Source: an uncultured Bacteroidales bacterium
GTDB taxonomy: Bacteria; Bacteroidota; Bacteroidia; Bacteroidales; Paludibacteraceae
Length of the DNA stretch: 64,000 bases
Assembly (NCBI GenBank): GCA_949282265.1
Contig: CASDOZ010000002.1
Coordinates: forward strand, 1 to 64,000
Direction of reading: 5' to 3'
The position numbers and the translations under genes are program-made. The notes under the pieces were generated by a model. That model was given only the letters and a program-made list of their open reading frames with translations. It was not told the origin of the DNA and made no database searches. This document shows, piece after piece, positions 44,112 through 54,800 of the stretch; within the stretch, counting starts at the first letter, position 1, and every line of letters begins with the position of its first letter.

Positions 44112-45410
44112 ATGGAAGGATACGAACCTTTACCCTTAGATTTGCCGTTGGCCGAAGAAAACATCATCAAAGTCATCGGTGTTGGCGGCGGCGGGAACAA
44201 TGCCGTCAACCACATGTTTCGTCAAGGAATCAAAGACGTTTCGTTTGTCGTTTGCAACACAGACAACCAAGCCCTCATAAAATCGCCCATCCCGACAAAA
44301 ATCCAGTTGGGCAAAAACACTACCGACGGATTAGGTGCAGGAAACCGTCCGGAAAGGGCGCGCGAAGCCGCCGAAGAAAGCATCGACCGCATCAAAGAAG
44401 TCCTTTCCGACAACACGCGAATGGTGTTCATTACCGCCGGAATGGGTGGCGGGACAGGAACGGGAGCATCGCCTGTCGTGGCACGTGTAGCACACGAAAT
44501 GAACATTCTGACCGTCGGCATAGTAACCATTCCGTTTGCATTTGAAGGAGCCAAGAAAATACGCCAAGCCATGGAAGGCGTCGCACAGCTCAGCCAACAT
44601 GTTGATGCAATTCTTGTCATCAATAACGAAAAATTACGAAAAATATATCCCGACTTGGAAATGTCCAATGCATTTGCCAAAGCAGACGACGTACTGACAA
44701 ATGCCGCCAAGGCAATTGCAGAAATCATCACGATTCCGGGATATATCAATACTGACTTTGCCGATGTCTATACCATTTTGAAAGATGGGAATGTCGCCAT
44801 TATGAATACTGGCTATGCGGCTGGAGAAGATCGCATAACCAATGCCATACAAGATGCATTGACTTCACCATTGGTAAACACAAGCGACATAAAAGGCGCC
44901 AGCAAAATTCTGCTGAGTTTTTACTGCTCGAATGAACACCAAATCAGAATGGAGGAAGTGGAACAGATACATGAATTCATGGCTACTGTAGGTGACAATG
45001 TAGAAGTGATTTGGGGTGCCACCTTTGATGACAGTTTGGGTGAACAAGTCAAAGTAACCATCATAGCGACCGGCTTTGCCGTCAGCTCCATTCCGGGTAT
45101 GCCGCCCAAACTGCAAAAGGAAACGGACGGGAACGAACCAGAAGCTGCCACCAACGCGGAAACCGGAAACAAAACAGAGGCAAGCACACCGCCGACCGTG
45201 GATGAAGCCATCAAGGAATTTTACGGAAATTCTCCGCAAACAGCAACCAAGAGCAAGACAGAAGAATCCGGAAATACCGAAGACATAGCAGGTACAGAAG
45301 GAGACATACCTGTCATTTCCATTGAAGAAATAGATTGGGACAACGATGACGAACTAAAAAACAGCGTAGAAGTTCCTGCATGGAAACGAAAAATGCAATC
45401 TAAACAATAA
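44112..45410 (+). CDS. ftsZ: FtsZ, tubulin-like division GTPase
   Basis: The 432-residue protein has the GTP-binding GVGGGGNNAVNHM start, the tubulin signature G112-G-G-T-G-T-G118, and the T7 loop NTDFADVYTIL. A linker of about 100 residues rich in Glu, Thr and Asn follows, then a conserved tail SVEVPAWKRKMQ. The tail binds FtsA and other partners. FtsZ forms the ring that directs septation. The yqeY-like gene follows after 14 bases. Confidence 0.97.
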   Translation: MEGYEPLPLDLPLAEENIIKVIGVGGGGNNAVNHMFRQGIKDVSFVVCNTDNQALIKSPIPTKIQLGKNTTDGLGAGNRPERAREAAEESIDRIKEVLSDNTRMVFITAGMGGGTGTGASPVVARVAHEMNILTVGIVTIPFAFEGAKKIRQAMEGVAQLSQHVDAILVINNEKLRKIYPDLEMSNAFAKADDVLTNAAKAIAEIITIPGYINTDFADVYTILKDGNVAIMNTGYAAGEDRITNAIQDALTSPLVNTSDIKGASKILLSFYCSNEHQIRMEEVEQIHEFMATVGDNVEVIWGATFDDSLGEQVKVTIIATGFAVSSIPGMPPKLQKETDGNEPEAATNAETGNKTEASTPPTVDEAIKEFYGNSPQTATKSKTEESGNTEDIAGTEGDIPVISIEEIDWDNDDELKNSVEVPAWKRKMQSKQ

Positions 45411-45424
45411 TAAAATATACCATT

Positions 45425-45877
45425 ATGACTCTATTTGACAAAATAAGCGAAGACATTAAAAAAGCCATGTTGGCTCAGGAAAAAGTAGCATTAGACGCAT
45501 TGCGTGGCATAAAAAAAGAATTTCTCGAAGCTAAAACGGCTAAAGGTGCAGCCGGTGAACTCAGTGACGAACATGCTGTCCGGATACTTCAGAAGATGGT
45601 AAAGCAACGCAAAGATTCCGCACAAATGTATATCGACGGCGGTCGGCCGGAATTGGCAGAAAAAGAACAAGCCGAAATTGCTGTCATAGAAAAATACTTG
45701 CCAGCACAAATGAGCGAAGCTGAACTGGAAGCCACATTAAAAGAAATCATCGGACAAGTGGGGGCTGCCGGCCCGCAGGACATGGGCAAGGTGATGGGCA
45801 TTGCAACCAAACAATTGGCTGGCAAAGCTGACGGCCGAATGATTTCCGCCAAAGTAAAAGAACTGTTGAACAAATAA
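45425..45877 (+). CDS. YqeY/GatB-tail-like protein
   Basis: The 150-residue protein matches the YqeY family. The N-terminal half is helical (MTLFDKISEDIKKAMLAQEK), DEHAVRILQKMVKQRKDSA and YIDGGRPELAEKEQAEIAVI follow, and the C-terminal half has GAAGPQDMGKVMGIATKQL, as in the GatB/Asn-Gln tRNA amidotransferase tail. Such stand-alone proteins are thought to bind tRNA or help amidotransferases; the role is not proved. It closes the dcw run, 14 bases after ftsZ. Confidence 0.93.
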   Translation: MTLFDKISEDIKKAMLAQEKVALDALRGIKKEFLEAKTAKGAAGELSDEHAVRILQKMVKQRKDSAQMYIDGGRPELAEKEQAEIAVIEKYLPAQMSEAELEATLKEIIGQVGAAGPQDMGKVMGIATKQLAGKADGRMISAKVKELLNK

Positions 45878-45890
45878 TTTTTTCCTTGGG

Positions 45891-45914
45891 CGGATAAGGC
45901 TTGTACCTTATTCG
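45891..45914. other. Hairpin after the yqeY-like gene
   Basis: CGGATAAGG and CCTTATTCG pair over 9 bases (one G-T) with a 6-base loop, shortly after the yqeY stop. No T-run follows it on the plus strand, so it may be a weak terminator or a processing site. It also lies just before the TPR gene. Confidence 0.35.
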
Positions 45915-45951
45915 CTCCTTGTTAAAAAAAATAGGACGCAATTTTGCCTGT

Positions 45952-47343
45952 ATGAACGACTATCTGGATGAAAATGCAGCCGAAATAGTCCGTCGTTTCG
46001 AGCAATATCTGTCCGGCGAAAATCCGGGCTATTTTGATGTCGAAGAACTGGAAACCATTTCGGAATATTACTTGCACAAGGGACGGACCAAAGATTCGGA
46101 CCGGGCTATCGATGTGGGTCTACGCCTGCATCCGGCAAGCAATGAACTGCAAATCAAACGGGCAAAAACCTATCTGGCCGCGGGTGAGATACACAAAGCC
46201 CTGGCGACTTTGGAACGCTTACCCAATACAAATGATTATGAAGCGCAATTGCTCAAAATAGATGCTTTTTCAAAACTGAACCGCAATGAGGAAGCCGAAG
46301 TACTTGCCGACCATCTGTTGAACAACAACGACAGTGACCTTGATAACATTTGTCTGGACATAGCATTTGTTTTCCAAGGGCAAGAAAAATTCCGCATCGC
46401 AGAAAAATTCCTGCTGACCGGCGACAAAATCAACCCATACAACATTGACTTGCTGTTTGAACTCGCTTATTGCCAAGAACGCCTCGAACAAACCGAAAAA
46501 GCCATTGACACTTACAGCCGTATTCTAGATATAGATCCCTACATGGGTGAAGCATGGTTCAACCTCGGCCAAATATATTTTGTACAAAAAAAATATGAGA
46601 AAGCCATTGAAGCATATGATTATTGTCTGACCATTGATAAATATGACTCATTGGTATGGCTACAAAAAGGGCATGTGCATTTTCAACTCAAACAATACAA
46701 AGAAGCCATAAAATGCTATACGGAATGTAAAGAAAATAATGTTGAAAAATGGCAGATAAATACTTTTATCGGAGAATGTTACGAAAAATTGGAAGATTTC
46801 AGCACAGCCATTTTATTCTATCAATATTCAATAGAAGAGGCTCCAGACAATTATGACGGCTATATAGGCATAGCTATTTGCATGCTGGAAGGCGACCGTT
46901 ACCAAGAAAGCATTCCTATACTTGAAAAAGCCATTAGCTTGAGAGATGATGCTTATGATGCATACGTATATCTCGCTGAAGCATACAGCAACTTGGAAGA
47001 ATTGGAAAAATCAGCCTCTGCCTATCAGAAATCATTGGAGATAGAGCCTTTACAGGCTGATACACTTATGGCATACGGCAATCTACTAATGGACATGAGC
47101 CGTTATCAGGATGCACTCGACTGTTACCTGAAAGCTATGGAATTAGATCAAAGCCTAGAACACGTCCATTTAATGCTGGCTGTGGCATATGCCAAACTGG
47201 AAGACTACGAAAACGCATTTGATTATTTGGATGTTGCCGCTACGAAAAACTCCAAAGCTATAGAAATGTTTTTCGAAATTTGTCCAGAAATCAGCAATTT
47301 GCTTACAAATTTATTGACAAAAAGAACAAATAACAACAAATAA
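45952..47343 (+). CDS. Tetratricopeptide-repeat protein
   Basis: From the ATG at 45952 the protein has 463 residues; an earlier TTG at 45901 would read through the hairpin region and is rejected. It is almost wholly TPR: I count about eleven to twelve units, for example NIDLLFELAYCQERLEQTEK, AWFNLGQIYFVQKKYEKAIE and LEDFSTAILFYQYSIEEAPD. No signal peptide or membrane segment is seen, so it is likely a cytoplasmic scaffold. A DedA-family gene follows after 10 bases. Partners are unknown. Confidence 0.88.
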   Translation: MNDYLDENAAEIVRRFEQYLSGENPGYFDVEELETISEYYLHKGRTKDSDRAIDVGLRLHPASNELQIKRAKTYLAAGEIHKALATLERLPNTNDYEAQLLKIDAFSKLNRNEEAEVLADHLLNNNDSDLDNICLDIAFVFQGQEKFRIAEKFLLTGDKINPYNIDLLFELAYCQERLEQTEKAIDTYSRILDIDPYMGEAWFNLGQIYFVQKKYEKAIEAYDYCLTIDKYDSLVWLQKGHVHFQLKQYKEAIKCYTECKENNVEKWQINTFIGECYEKLEDFSTAILFYQYSIEEAPDNYDGYIGIAICMLEGDRYQESIPILEKAISLRDDAYDAYVYLAEAYSNLEELEKSASAYQKSLEIEPLQADTLMAYGNLLMDMSRYQDALDCYLKAMELDQSLEHVHLMLAVAYAKLEDYENAFDYLDVAATKNSKAIEMFFEICPEISNLLTNLLTKRTNNNK

Positions 47344-47353
47344 CACTTACAGA

Positions 47354-48103
47354 ATGAAAAAAACAATTCTTGCAAGCATTTTGATCATTTGCAGCATAAT
47401 CTGCGACGCACAAAACAACATGACAACAGCCAATGCAAAAACCGACACTCTTTCTATCTTGCAAAAAGTCGAAAACTGGTACGGTGAGAACATGAATTAC
47501 TGGAGTATTACTGCCCTTATGGCCATTGAAAGTTCCTTTATCCCGTTTCCGTCAGAAATCGTTATCCCTCCTGCCGTATACGTCGCCAACCACGAAAACA
47601 GCAGCCTGAACGTTACCGATTCATACACCATCAACGTATTGCTCATCATACTGTTCGGTACATTAGGTGCACTCATTGGCGCAATCATCAATTACGCGCT
47701 GGCAATTTGGCTGGGCAGACCCATTGTATACAAATTCGCAAATAGCAAAATAGGACACTTATTTTTGCTAAGCAGCGAAAAAATACAAAAAGCGGAAGAA
47801 TACTTCAATGAACATGGAAAAATATCAACTTTTGTCGGAAGGTTGATTCCCGGCATCCGACAGTTAATTTCCATTCCCGCAGGTTTGGCAAGAATGAATT
47901 TCTGGACATTTCTTGGATTTACCGCCTTGGGAGCAGGTGCATGGAACATTATTTTGGCCTTGTTGGGATATATAGCCCATGGACAAGCTGATCTCATAAA
48001 CCAATACAGTCACGAGTTGTCCATCATTATCATCATATTGTTCTGTATTGCCATAATTTGGTTGGGAATCCGGAAGTTCCGCAAACAACGCAACAAAGCA
48101 TAA
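47354..48103 (+). CDS. DedA-family membrane protein
   Basis: The 249-residue protein starts with a hydrophobic leader, then IESSFIPFPSEIVIPPAVYV, the ES-x-x-P-P-x-P-x-E signature of DedA/SNARE-associated proteins, and GRLIPGIRQLISIPAGLARM, the R-x-x-P-G-x-R-x-x-x-x-x-P-A-G motif. Six or so hydrophobic stretches are present. DedA proteins flip lipid carriers such as undecaprenyl phosphate or affect membrane potential. It follows the TPR gene by 10 bases. Confidence 0.93.
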   Translation: MKKTILASILIICSIICDAQNNMTTANAKTDTLSILQKVENWYGENMNYWSITALMAIESSFIPFPSEIVIPPAVYVANHENSSLNVTDSYTINVLLIILFGTLGALIGAIINYALAIWLGRPIVYKFANSKIGHLFLLSSEKIQKAEEYFNEHGKISTFVGRLIPGIRQLISIPAGLARMNFWTFLGFTALGAGAWNIILALLGYIAHGQADLINQYSHELSIIIIILFCIAIIWLGIRKFRKQRNKA

Positions 48104-48175
48104 ACGATATTTTTTAGCAGTCCAAACACAAATCTCCACAATAAAAACAGCGGGCAGACGTTGAACAATAGAATA

Positions 48176-48206
48176 TTGCCCGGCCGGGATATTTTATGTA
48201 TTTTTG
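48176..48206 (+). promoter_or_regulatory. Promoter of ruvA and downstream genes
   Basis: TTG at 48176-48178 is followed after 20 bases by TATTTTTG at 48199-48206, a -33/-7 pair of the Bacteroidetes type. The -7 element is 45 bases before the ruvA ATG. It may serve ruvA and also sprA. Confidence 0.6.
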
Positions 48207-48250
48207 CCGGAATATAAAAATATTATATTTTTTCAAGGTAAGACCAGGAT

Positions 48251-48850
48251 ATGATAGACTACATAAAAGGGACAATTACAGAACTCACACCGACGTACAC
48301 CGTGCTGGAAACCGGCGGGATCGGTTATGAAATACACATTGCCCTGCCCACATTCACAGCGCTGACAGGCACAAAAGAGACGATTTTGTATATCCACGAA
48401 ATTATCCGCGAGGATGCGCATCTGCTGTTCGGTTTCCGGACCAAAGGCGAACGTATGCTTTTCCTCCTGCTGATTACTGTGTCCGGCATCGGTGCAAACA
48501 CGGCAAGAATGATCATGTCATCCTATTCTGCCGCTGAAATACAACAGATTATTGCGCAAGGCAACACGGCAGCACTTAATGCCATAAAAGGTATTGGCAG
48601 CAAAACATCACAGCGCATTATTGTCGAACTGCGTGACAAGATACAGAAAATCAGCATAGAGCCAAATGGTGAAACAATAAATATCAAACCCAACGCCAAC
48701 AACAACGAGCTGAAAGAAGAAGCCGTTGCAGCATTGACGATGCTCGGTTTTGCGCAAAACCCATCTGCAAAGGTCGTGGACAACATCTTATCTGCCCAAC
48801 CGACAGCAACCGTCGAACAAGTTATCAAAATGGCTCTGAAAATGTTATAA
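48251..48850 (+). CDS. ruvA: Holliday junction helicase subunit RuvA
   Basis: The 199-residue protein has the three RuvA parts. An OB domain (MIDYIKGTITELTPTYTVLE, GIGYEIHIALPT) leads, then tandem helix-hairpin-helix motifs (LLITVSGIGANTARMI, ALNAIKGIGSKTSQRIIVEL), and a C-terminal UBA-like domain (LKEEAVAALTMLGFAQNPSAK). It holds Holliday junctions and directs RuvB. An AGGA site precedes the ATG. It is followed by sprA after about 43 bases. Confidence 0.97.
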   Translation: MIDYIKGTITELTPTYTVLETGGIGYEIHIALPTFTALTGTKETILYIHEIIREDAHLLFGFRTKGERMLFLLLITVSGIGANTARMIMSSYSAAEIQQIIAQGNTAALNAIKGIGSKTSQRIIVELRDKIQKISIEPNGETINIKPNANNNELKEEAVAALTMLGFAQNPSAKVVDNILSAQPTATVEQVIKMALKML

Positions 48851-48892
48851 ACCCTGAACCGCCTGCATGTTATAAAATCCGAATCCAAATTT

Positions 48893-51800
48893 TTGTTGAA
48901 GAGATATTTTTACATATTATGCGGCTGCCTTTATATCCTGTTAGCCAATGGGACAAGCCTTTATGCACAAGAAGCAGCAACTTCAGATAATGAAGCTGTT
49001 ACTGATACGCTTCCTGTCCGTGTAAAACAACTCAAACAAGACACGTACGAAGATTTGGATTTGACCTACCCTTTCGACTTGCAGAATCCGGAAAACATAA
49101 ACACTGTCGTTGAATATGACCCGGCAACAGGCAACTACATCATCCATACGCGGGTCGGTGAGAATGACATTTCCACACCGTTTATGATGACGGAAAGCGA
49201 ATACAGGGATTACGCCGCCCGCAAAGCCATACAAAATTACTGGAAAGAAAAAAACAATACCGGCGAACGGAATAACGAAGAAAAGTTCAACATCACGGAC
49301 ATGAAATTCGACATCGGGCCAGCCGACAAGATTTTCGGGCCGGGAGGCGTACGCTTGAAAACGCAAGGCTCCGCAGAACTGCAATTCGGGTTCAACCATA
49401 ATTACATAGACAACCCTGCATTGACTGAGAAATCCAGGAAAAACAATGTTTTTGACTTTGATGAAAAAATACAGCTCAATGTAAACGGCAAAGTCGGCGA
49501 CAAGGTGAATTTCAACATGAACTACAACACCGAAGCTTCGTTTGATTTTGACCAGCAAGCCGTTAAACTTGCATACAAAGGCAAAGAAGATGATATCATC
49601 CAGAACATTGAAGCCGGTAATGTCAGCATGACGCTGAACAGTTCGCTTATTACGGGAAGCCAAGCCCTGTTCGGCGTCAAAACCGATTTGCAATTCGGCA
49701 AACTGAAAGTACAAGCCATCGTTACGCAACAGAATTCCGAAAGCCAGACAGTAAGCTCCAAAGGAGGCGCACAAACAACCGAGTACGAGATTGCCATTGA
49801 CAACTATGATGAAAACCGCCATTTCTTTTTAGGGCATTATTTCCGGGACACATACGAGACATCCATGAGCAAGCTGCCGCACATTATGTCAGGTGTTACC
49901 ATCCAACGAATCGAAGTGTGGGTAACGAACAAACGCGGCAATTATGACAACGCACGCAACATTGTAGCATTCATGGACTTGGGCGAACCCAAACATATAG
50001 ACAACAACCATTGGGTTCCTGATGCAAGCAGCCAACTGCCCAGGAACAAGGCAAACTCACTATATAATGAAGTCATCAACTTGCCCGGCATCCGCGACAT
50101 ACAGCAGACAAACAATGTCCTGACCACACAATATGCAGGTGATGACATCAACGGCGGCGAAGATTACGAAAAAATAGAAAGTGCGCGCCTGCTTTCGTCC
50201 TCGGAATATACATTGAACAGTGCACTCGGAATTTTGTCCTTGCAGACCTCACTCAATCCGGATGAAGTGCTAGCTGTTGCATACGAATATACTTACGCAG
50301 GGCAGACCTACCAGGTCGGGGAATTTTCGACAGACGGCATAGAAGCACCCAATACATTAGTTGTCAAGTTATTAAAGAGCACAGCGCAAGATCCAAGTTT
50401 GGCAACATGGGATTTGATGATGAAAAATGTTTACTCCACAGGCGCATCACAAATGCAATCAGAAGATTTCGAGCTATACATCATGTACCGGAACGATTCT
50501 GTCGGTACGGACTTGCAATATATTTCCGAAGGCGACATCAAAAACAAAACCCTGCTGAAAGTAATGAACCTAGACAGGTTGGACAGCAAGCAAAACACGA
50601 ACCCAGATGGTAAATTCGACTATGTGGAAGGTTATACGGCCCTGTCAAGTTCCGGACGTATCATATTTCCCGTGCTGGAACCATTCGGTTCGCATTTACG
50701 CAAGGCTATTAACAACGATGCCATTGCCGATAAATACGTATATGAAGAGTTGTATGATTCGACATTAGTCATTGCCCAAGAATTCAGCGAAAAGAACAAA
50801 TTCGTTATCACCGGCAAATATAAAGGTTCCGCAGGAAATGAAATCCGCCTGAATGCCATGAACGTGCCGCGTGGTTCTGTTACGGTAACAGCGGGTGGAG
50901 CTACACTGACAGAAAACGTCGATTATACGGTCGACTATATGATGGGAACCGTTAAAATCCTGAACCAGTCTATTTTGGATTCAAATACGGACGTAAACGT
51001 TACATTGGAAAACCAGTCGTTATTCAGTATGCAACGGAAATCATTGTTCGGCACACATGTGGACTATGAATTCAATGAAAATTTGGTAGTAGGCGGAACC
51101 ATCATGCACTTATCAGAAAGGCCTCTTACCACCAAGGTCAACACCGGAAGCGAACCTTTATCCAACACCATTTGGGGATTAAACACTTCGTGGAAGACTG
51201 AGTCACAGTGGCTTACCAATCTGATAGACAAATTGCCTTTCACAACGGCTACTGCACCTTCCACATTCTCCATTAACGCGGAGTTTGCACAGCTGATTCC
51301 TGGACACACAAAAGAAGTCAGTGACGCCGGACTTGCATATATCGATGATTTTGAATCGACAAAAACAAACATAGACTTACATTATTTTAACTACTGGAAG
51401 CTGTCAAGTACACCAAGCATGTTCCCTGAGGCGGCCCTCAGTAATAATGTACAATACGGTAAAAACAGGGCATTGCTATCTTGGTACACCATAGACCAAA
51501 TCCTGAACGTACCGCAAAACGGGACTCCTACCCATCTGGCCAATGACAAAGACGCCCTTTCCGACCACCGCGTACGTGTTGTCAAGGTCAAGGAAATATA
51601 TCCGGAAAGGCAATCGCTCGCCAATGAAGTTTCAAGGCTGAACATTCTGAACCTGTCTTACTATCCGAATGAACGCGGCCCGTACAATCTGGACAGCGAC
51701 GGAATGAACTCAGATGGAACATTGTCCAATCCGGCCGACCGTTGGGGAGGTATCATGCGCAAACTTGACGTTACGGACTTTGAAACATCCAATATCGAAT

Positions 51801-54800
51801 ACATCGAATTTTGGATGATGGATCCCGCGCTGACCAATCCAAGTCCGACATATAAAGGCGGATACCTGTACTTCAATCTGGGAGACATCAGCGAAGACAT
51901 TCTGAAAGATGGCAAAAAATCGTTTGAACACGGCTTGCCTATTGATGGTTCCACAGATGGCACGGAATCAACGGTTTGGGGACGTGTTCCCCGTGCACAA
52001 TCAACCGTTACGGCATTCAGCAATGAAACCGGCGCCCGCGAGGCCCAGGATGTCGGCCTGGACGGTTTGAGCAATGAAGATGAGTTTTTGTTCACCGACC
52101 CGAACGGGAACATGACTTATAAAAATTACGTCGATGCCGTCAATGCGAAAATTGACGCTGCCACACGTGCCAGATGGCAGGATGACCCATTCTCGCCACT
52201 TAACGACCCGGCCGGCGACAACTACCATTTTTACCGCGGCTCCGATTACGATAATGCGGAAAAAAGCATAACGGAACGTTACAAATATTACAACAACACC
52301 GAAGGGAATTCACCGGAATCGGACAACAACCGGGAAAATTACAGCACGGCAGCCACCTTGTCGCCTGACATTGAAGACATAAACAGCGACAACACACTGA
52401 ATGAGTACGAAAAGTATTACCAATACAAAATCAGAATCGCACCCGAAGCCATGGTAGTCGGTTCCAATTACATAACCAACAAAATAACTTCGAGCGTGCA
52501 ACTCGAAAACGGCAACACGGTTGATGTGGATTGGTATCAATTCAAGATTCCCATCAGTGAATACGAGGATCGTGTCGGTAGCATCCGCAACTTCAAAAGC
52601 ATACGTTTCTTCCGTTTGTTCCTGACAGGTTTCACGGAAGAGACACATTTGCGTCTTGCAACGCTTGATTTGGTACGTGGCGAATGGCGCAGCTACACGA
52701 AAACATTGTACGATATCACCAACCCACCTATTTCGGAAGGAAGCCTGGATGTGCAGGCGGTAAACATAGAAGAAGACTCGCGGAAAGAGCCAGTCAACTA
52801 CCTGTTACCGCCAGGGATAACTCGGCAGACCGATCCGGGGCAAGTGCAAATGATAGAACAGAACGAGCAGGCAATGGTGTTACGTGTAACCAACCTTGCA
52901 CCGGGAGATGCACGTGCCGTGTACAAAAACACCGCATACGACATGCGTAACTACAAACGTATGCAAATGTTCGTACATACCGAAGAACTGCTGGACGACC
53001 CGCAAGGATTGGAAGACTACCAACTGACTTGCTTCATCCGATTAGGTTCCGACATGGTAAACAATTACTATGAATACGAAATTCCATTGGTATTGACTCC
53101 TGCCGGCATATATTCCGACAATGACGCAAACCGTGCCATCGTATGGCCGGAAAACAATATGTTTGATTTTCCGTTTGAAGTATTAACAGATGCCAAGCAA
53201 AAACGGAACGCCGCCAAACGAAGCGGGACTCCAAACGTTGCAAACAACATTCCTTATTCCGTATACGATGAAGAAAAACCGCTGAACAAAATCACCGTAT
53301 TGGGCAACCCAACTTTGGGTGAAGTGTCAAACATCATGATCGGTATCCGGAACGCCAGCAACGAAATAAAATCAGGAGAAATCTGGGTGAACGAAATGCG
53401 CATGAGTGAGTACAATGAAGACGGCGGCTGGGCCGCGATGGCCAATGCAGCACTGAGCCTGTCGGACATTGGACAATTCAATGTAGCCGGACGCATAGAA
53501 ACAGCCGGTTACGGAAGCATTGAAAGCAACGTGCTCGACCGCAATATGGAAGACATGTACCAGCTCAGTTTCTCGGCTGCGTTAGAAGCAGGACGGTTAT
53601 TCCCGGAAAAAGCAAAACTGCAAATCCCATTGTATTTTTCCTACACGAACGAGACACAATCACCCAAATATGATCCCTTAGACACTGATATTGAGCTACA
53701 AGATGTTTTAGACATATACGACTCAAAGCACGAAACCGATTCCATCAAAGAAATGGCACAAACAGTTGCCACAAGCCGTAACTTTACTGTTTCGAATGCC
53801 AAAGTAAACATAAAAAGCAAAAAACCGCAATTCTATGATCCGGCTAACTTTACGTTCAGCTATGCACACTCGGAACAAAACGAGCATACACCGGAAATCG
53901 AAAAAGATTTGGTAAAAACACAACGGGGTTCTATCAATTACGGGCACACATTTACACCTAAGCCATGGGAACCTTTCAAGAACAGCAAGGCATTGAGTAA
54001 ACCGGCATTTAGAATCATAAAAGATTTCAATATCTATTATTTGCCACAAAACTGGTCATTCAACACAGAAATGACACGTACATTTACACAAACAGTCTTA
54101 CGAGATTTCAGTGGTACGAACAGCGTAAACGATGACCTGATTTTCTCTAAAGACTTCATGTGGAATCGAGATTTCAGCATTGCATACGACTTGTCCAAGT
54201 CCATTAAATTCAGTTTGCAGACTGCCATGAATGCCAACATAGAAGAACCGTATTTCACTCCAGAAATCGGGAAAGAATACTATGAAGCATGGCGCGACAC
54301 AGTAATGGCCAATATCATAAAACTAGGCAGACCATACGCATACCAACAGGTATTTTCAGCTTCATGGGCTCTGCCACTCAATAAGATTCCTGCTTTCGAC
54401 TGGATTACAGCCAATGCCTCTTATAATTCCACTTACAACTGGAATCAGACTGCTGCATTGGATGACGAAAATATCGGTAATGTCATTTCCGGCATGGGTG
54501 CATGGCAGGCAGATGGAGCCTTCAACTTTGAAAAATTGTACAACAAATCAGATTACCTGAAATTTGTCAACCAACGTTATTCCGGCAGGCCGGTACAAAA
54601 CAGGCGCTTCACGCCGAAAACATATACGCAAACCGTCTCTTCCACAGCAGGTGAGCCGGCCATCGTGAACCACCGCCTAAATGCAGAAAAAATAGAAGTA
54701 ACAGCCGTGGACAAAAACGGACGCAACGTAAAAATCAAATACAAGGCAACCGACAAAAATGCCATCCGGATAATTTCACCCGCGAACATGGACAGCGTGT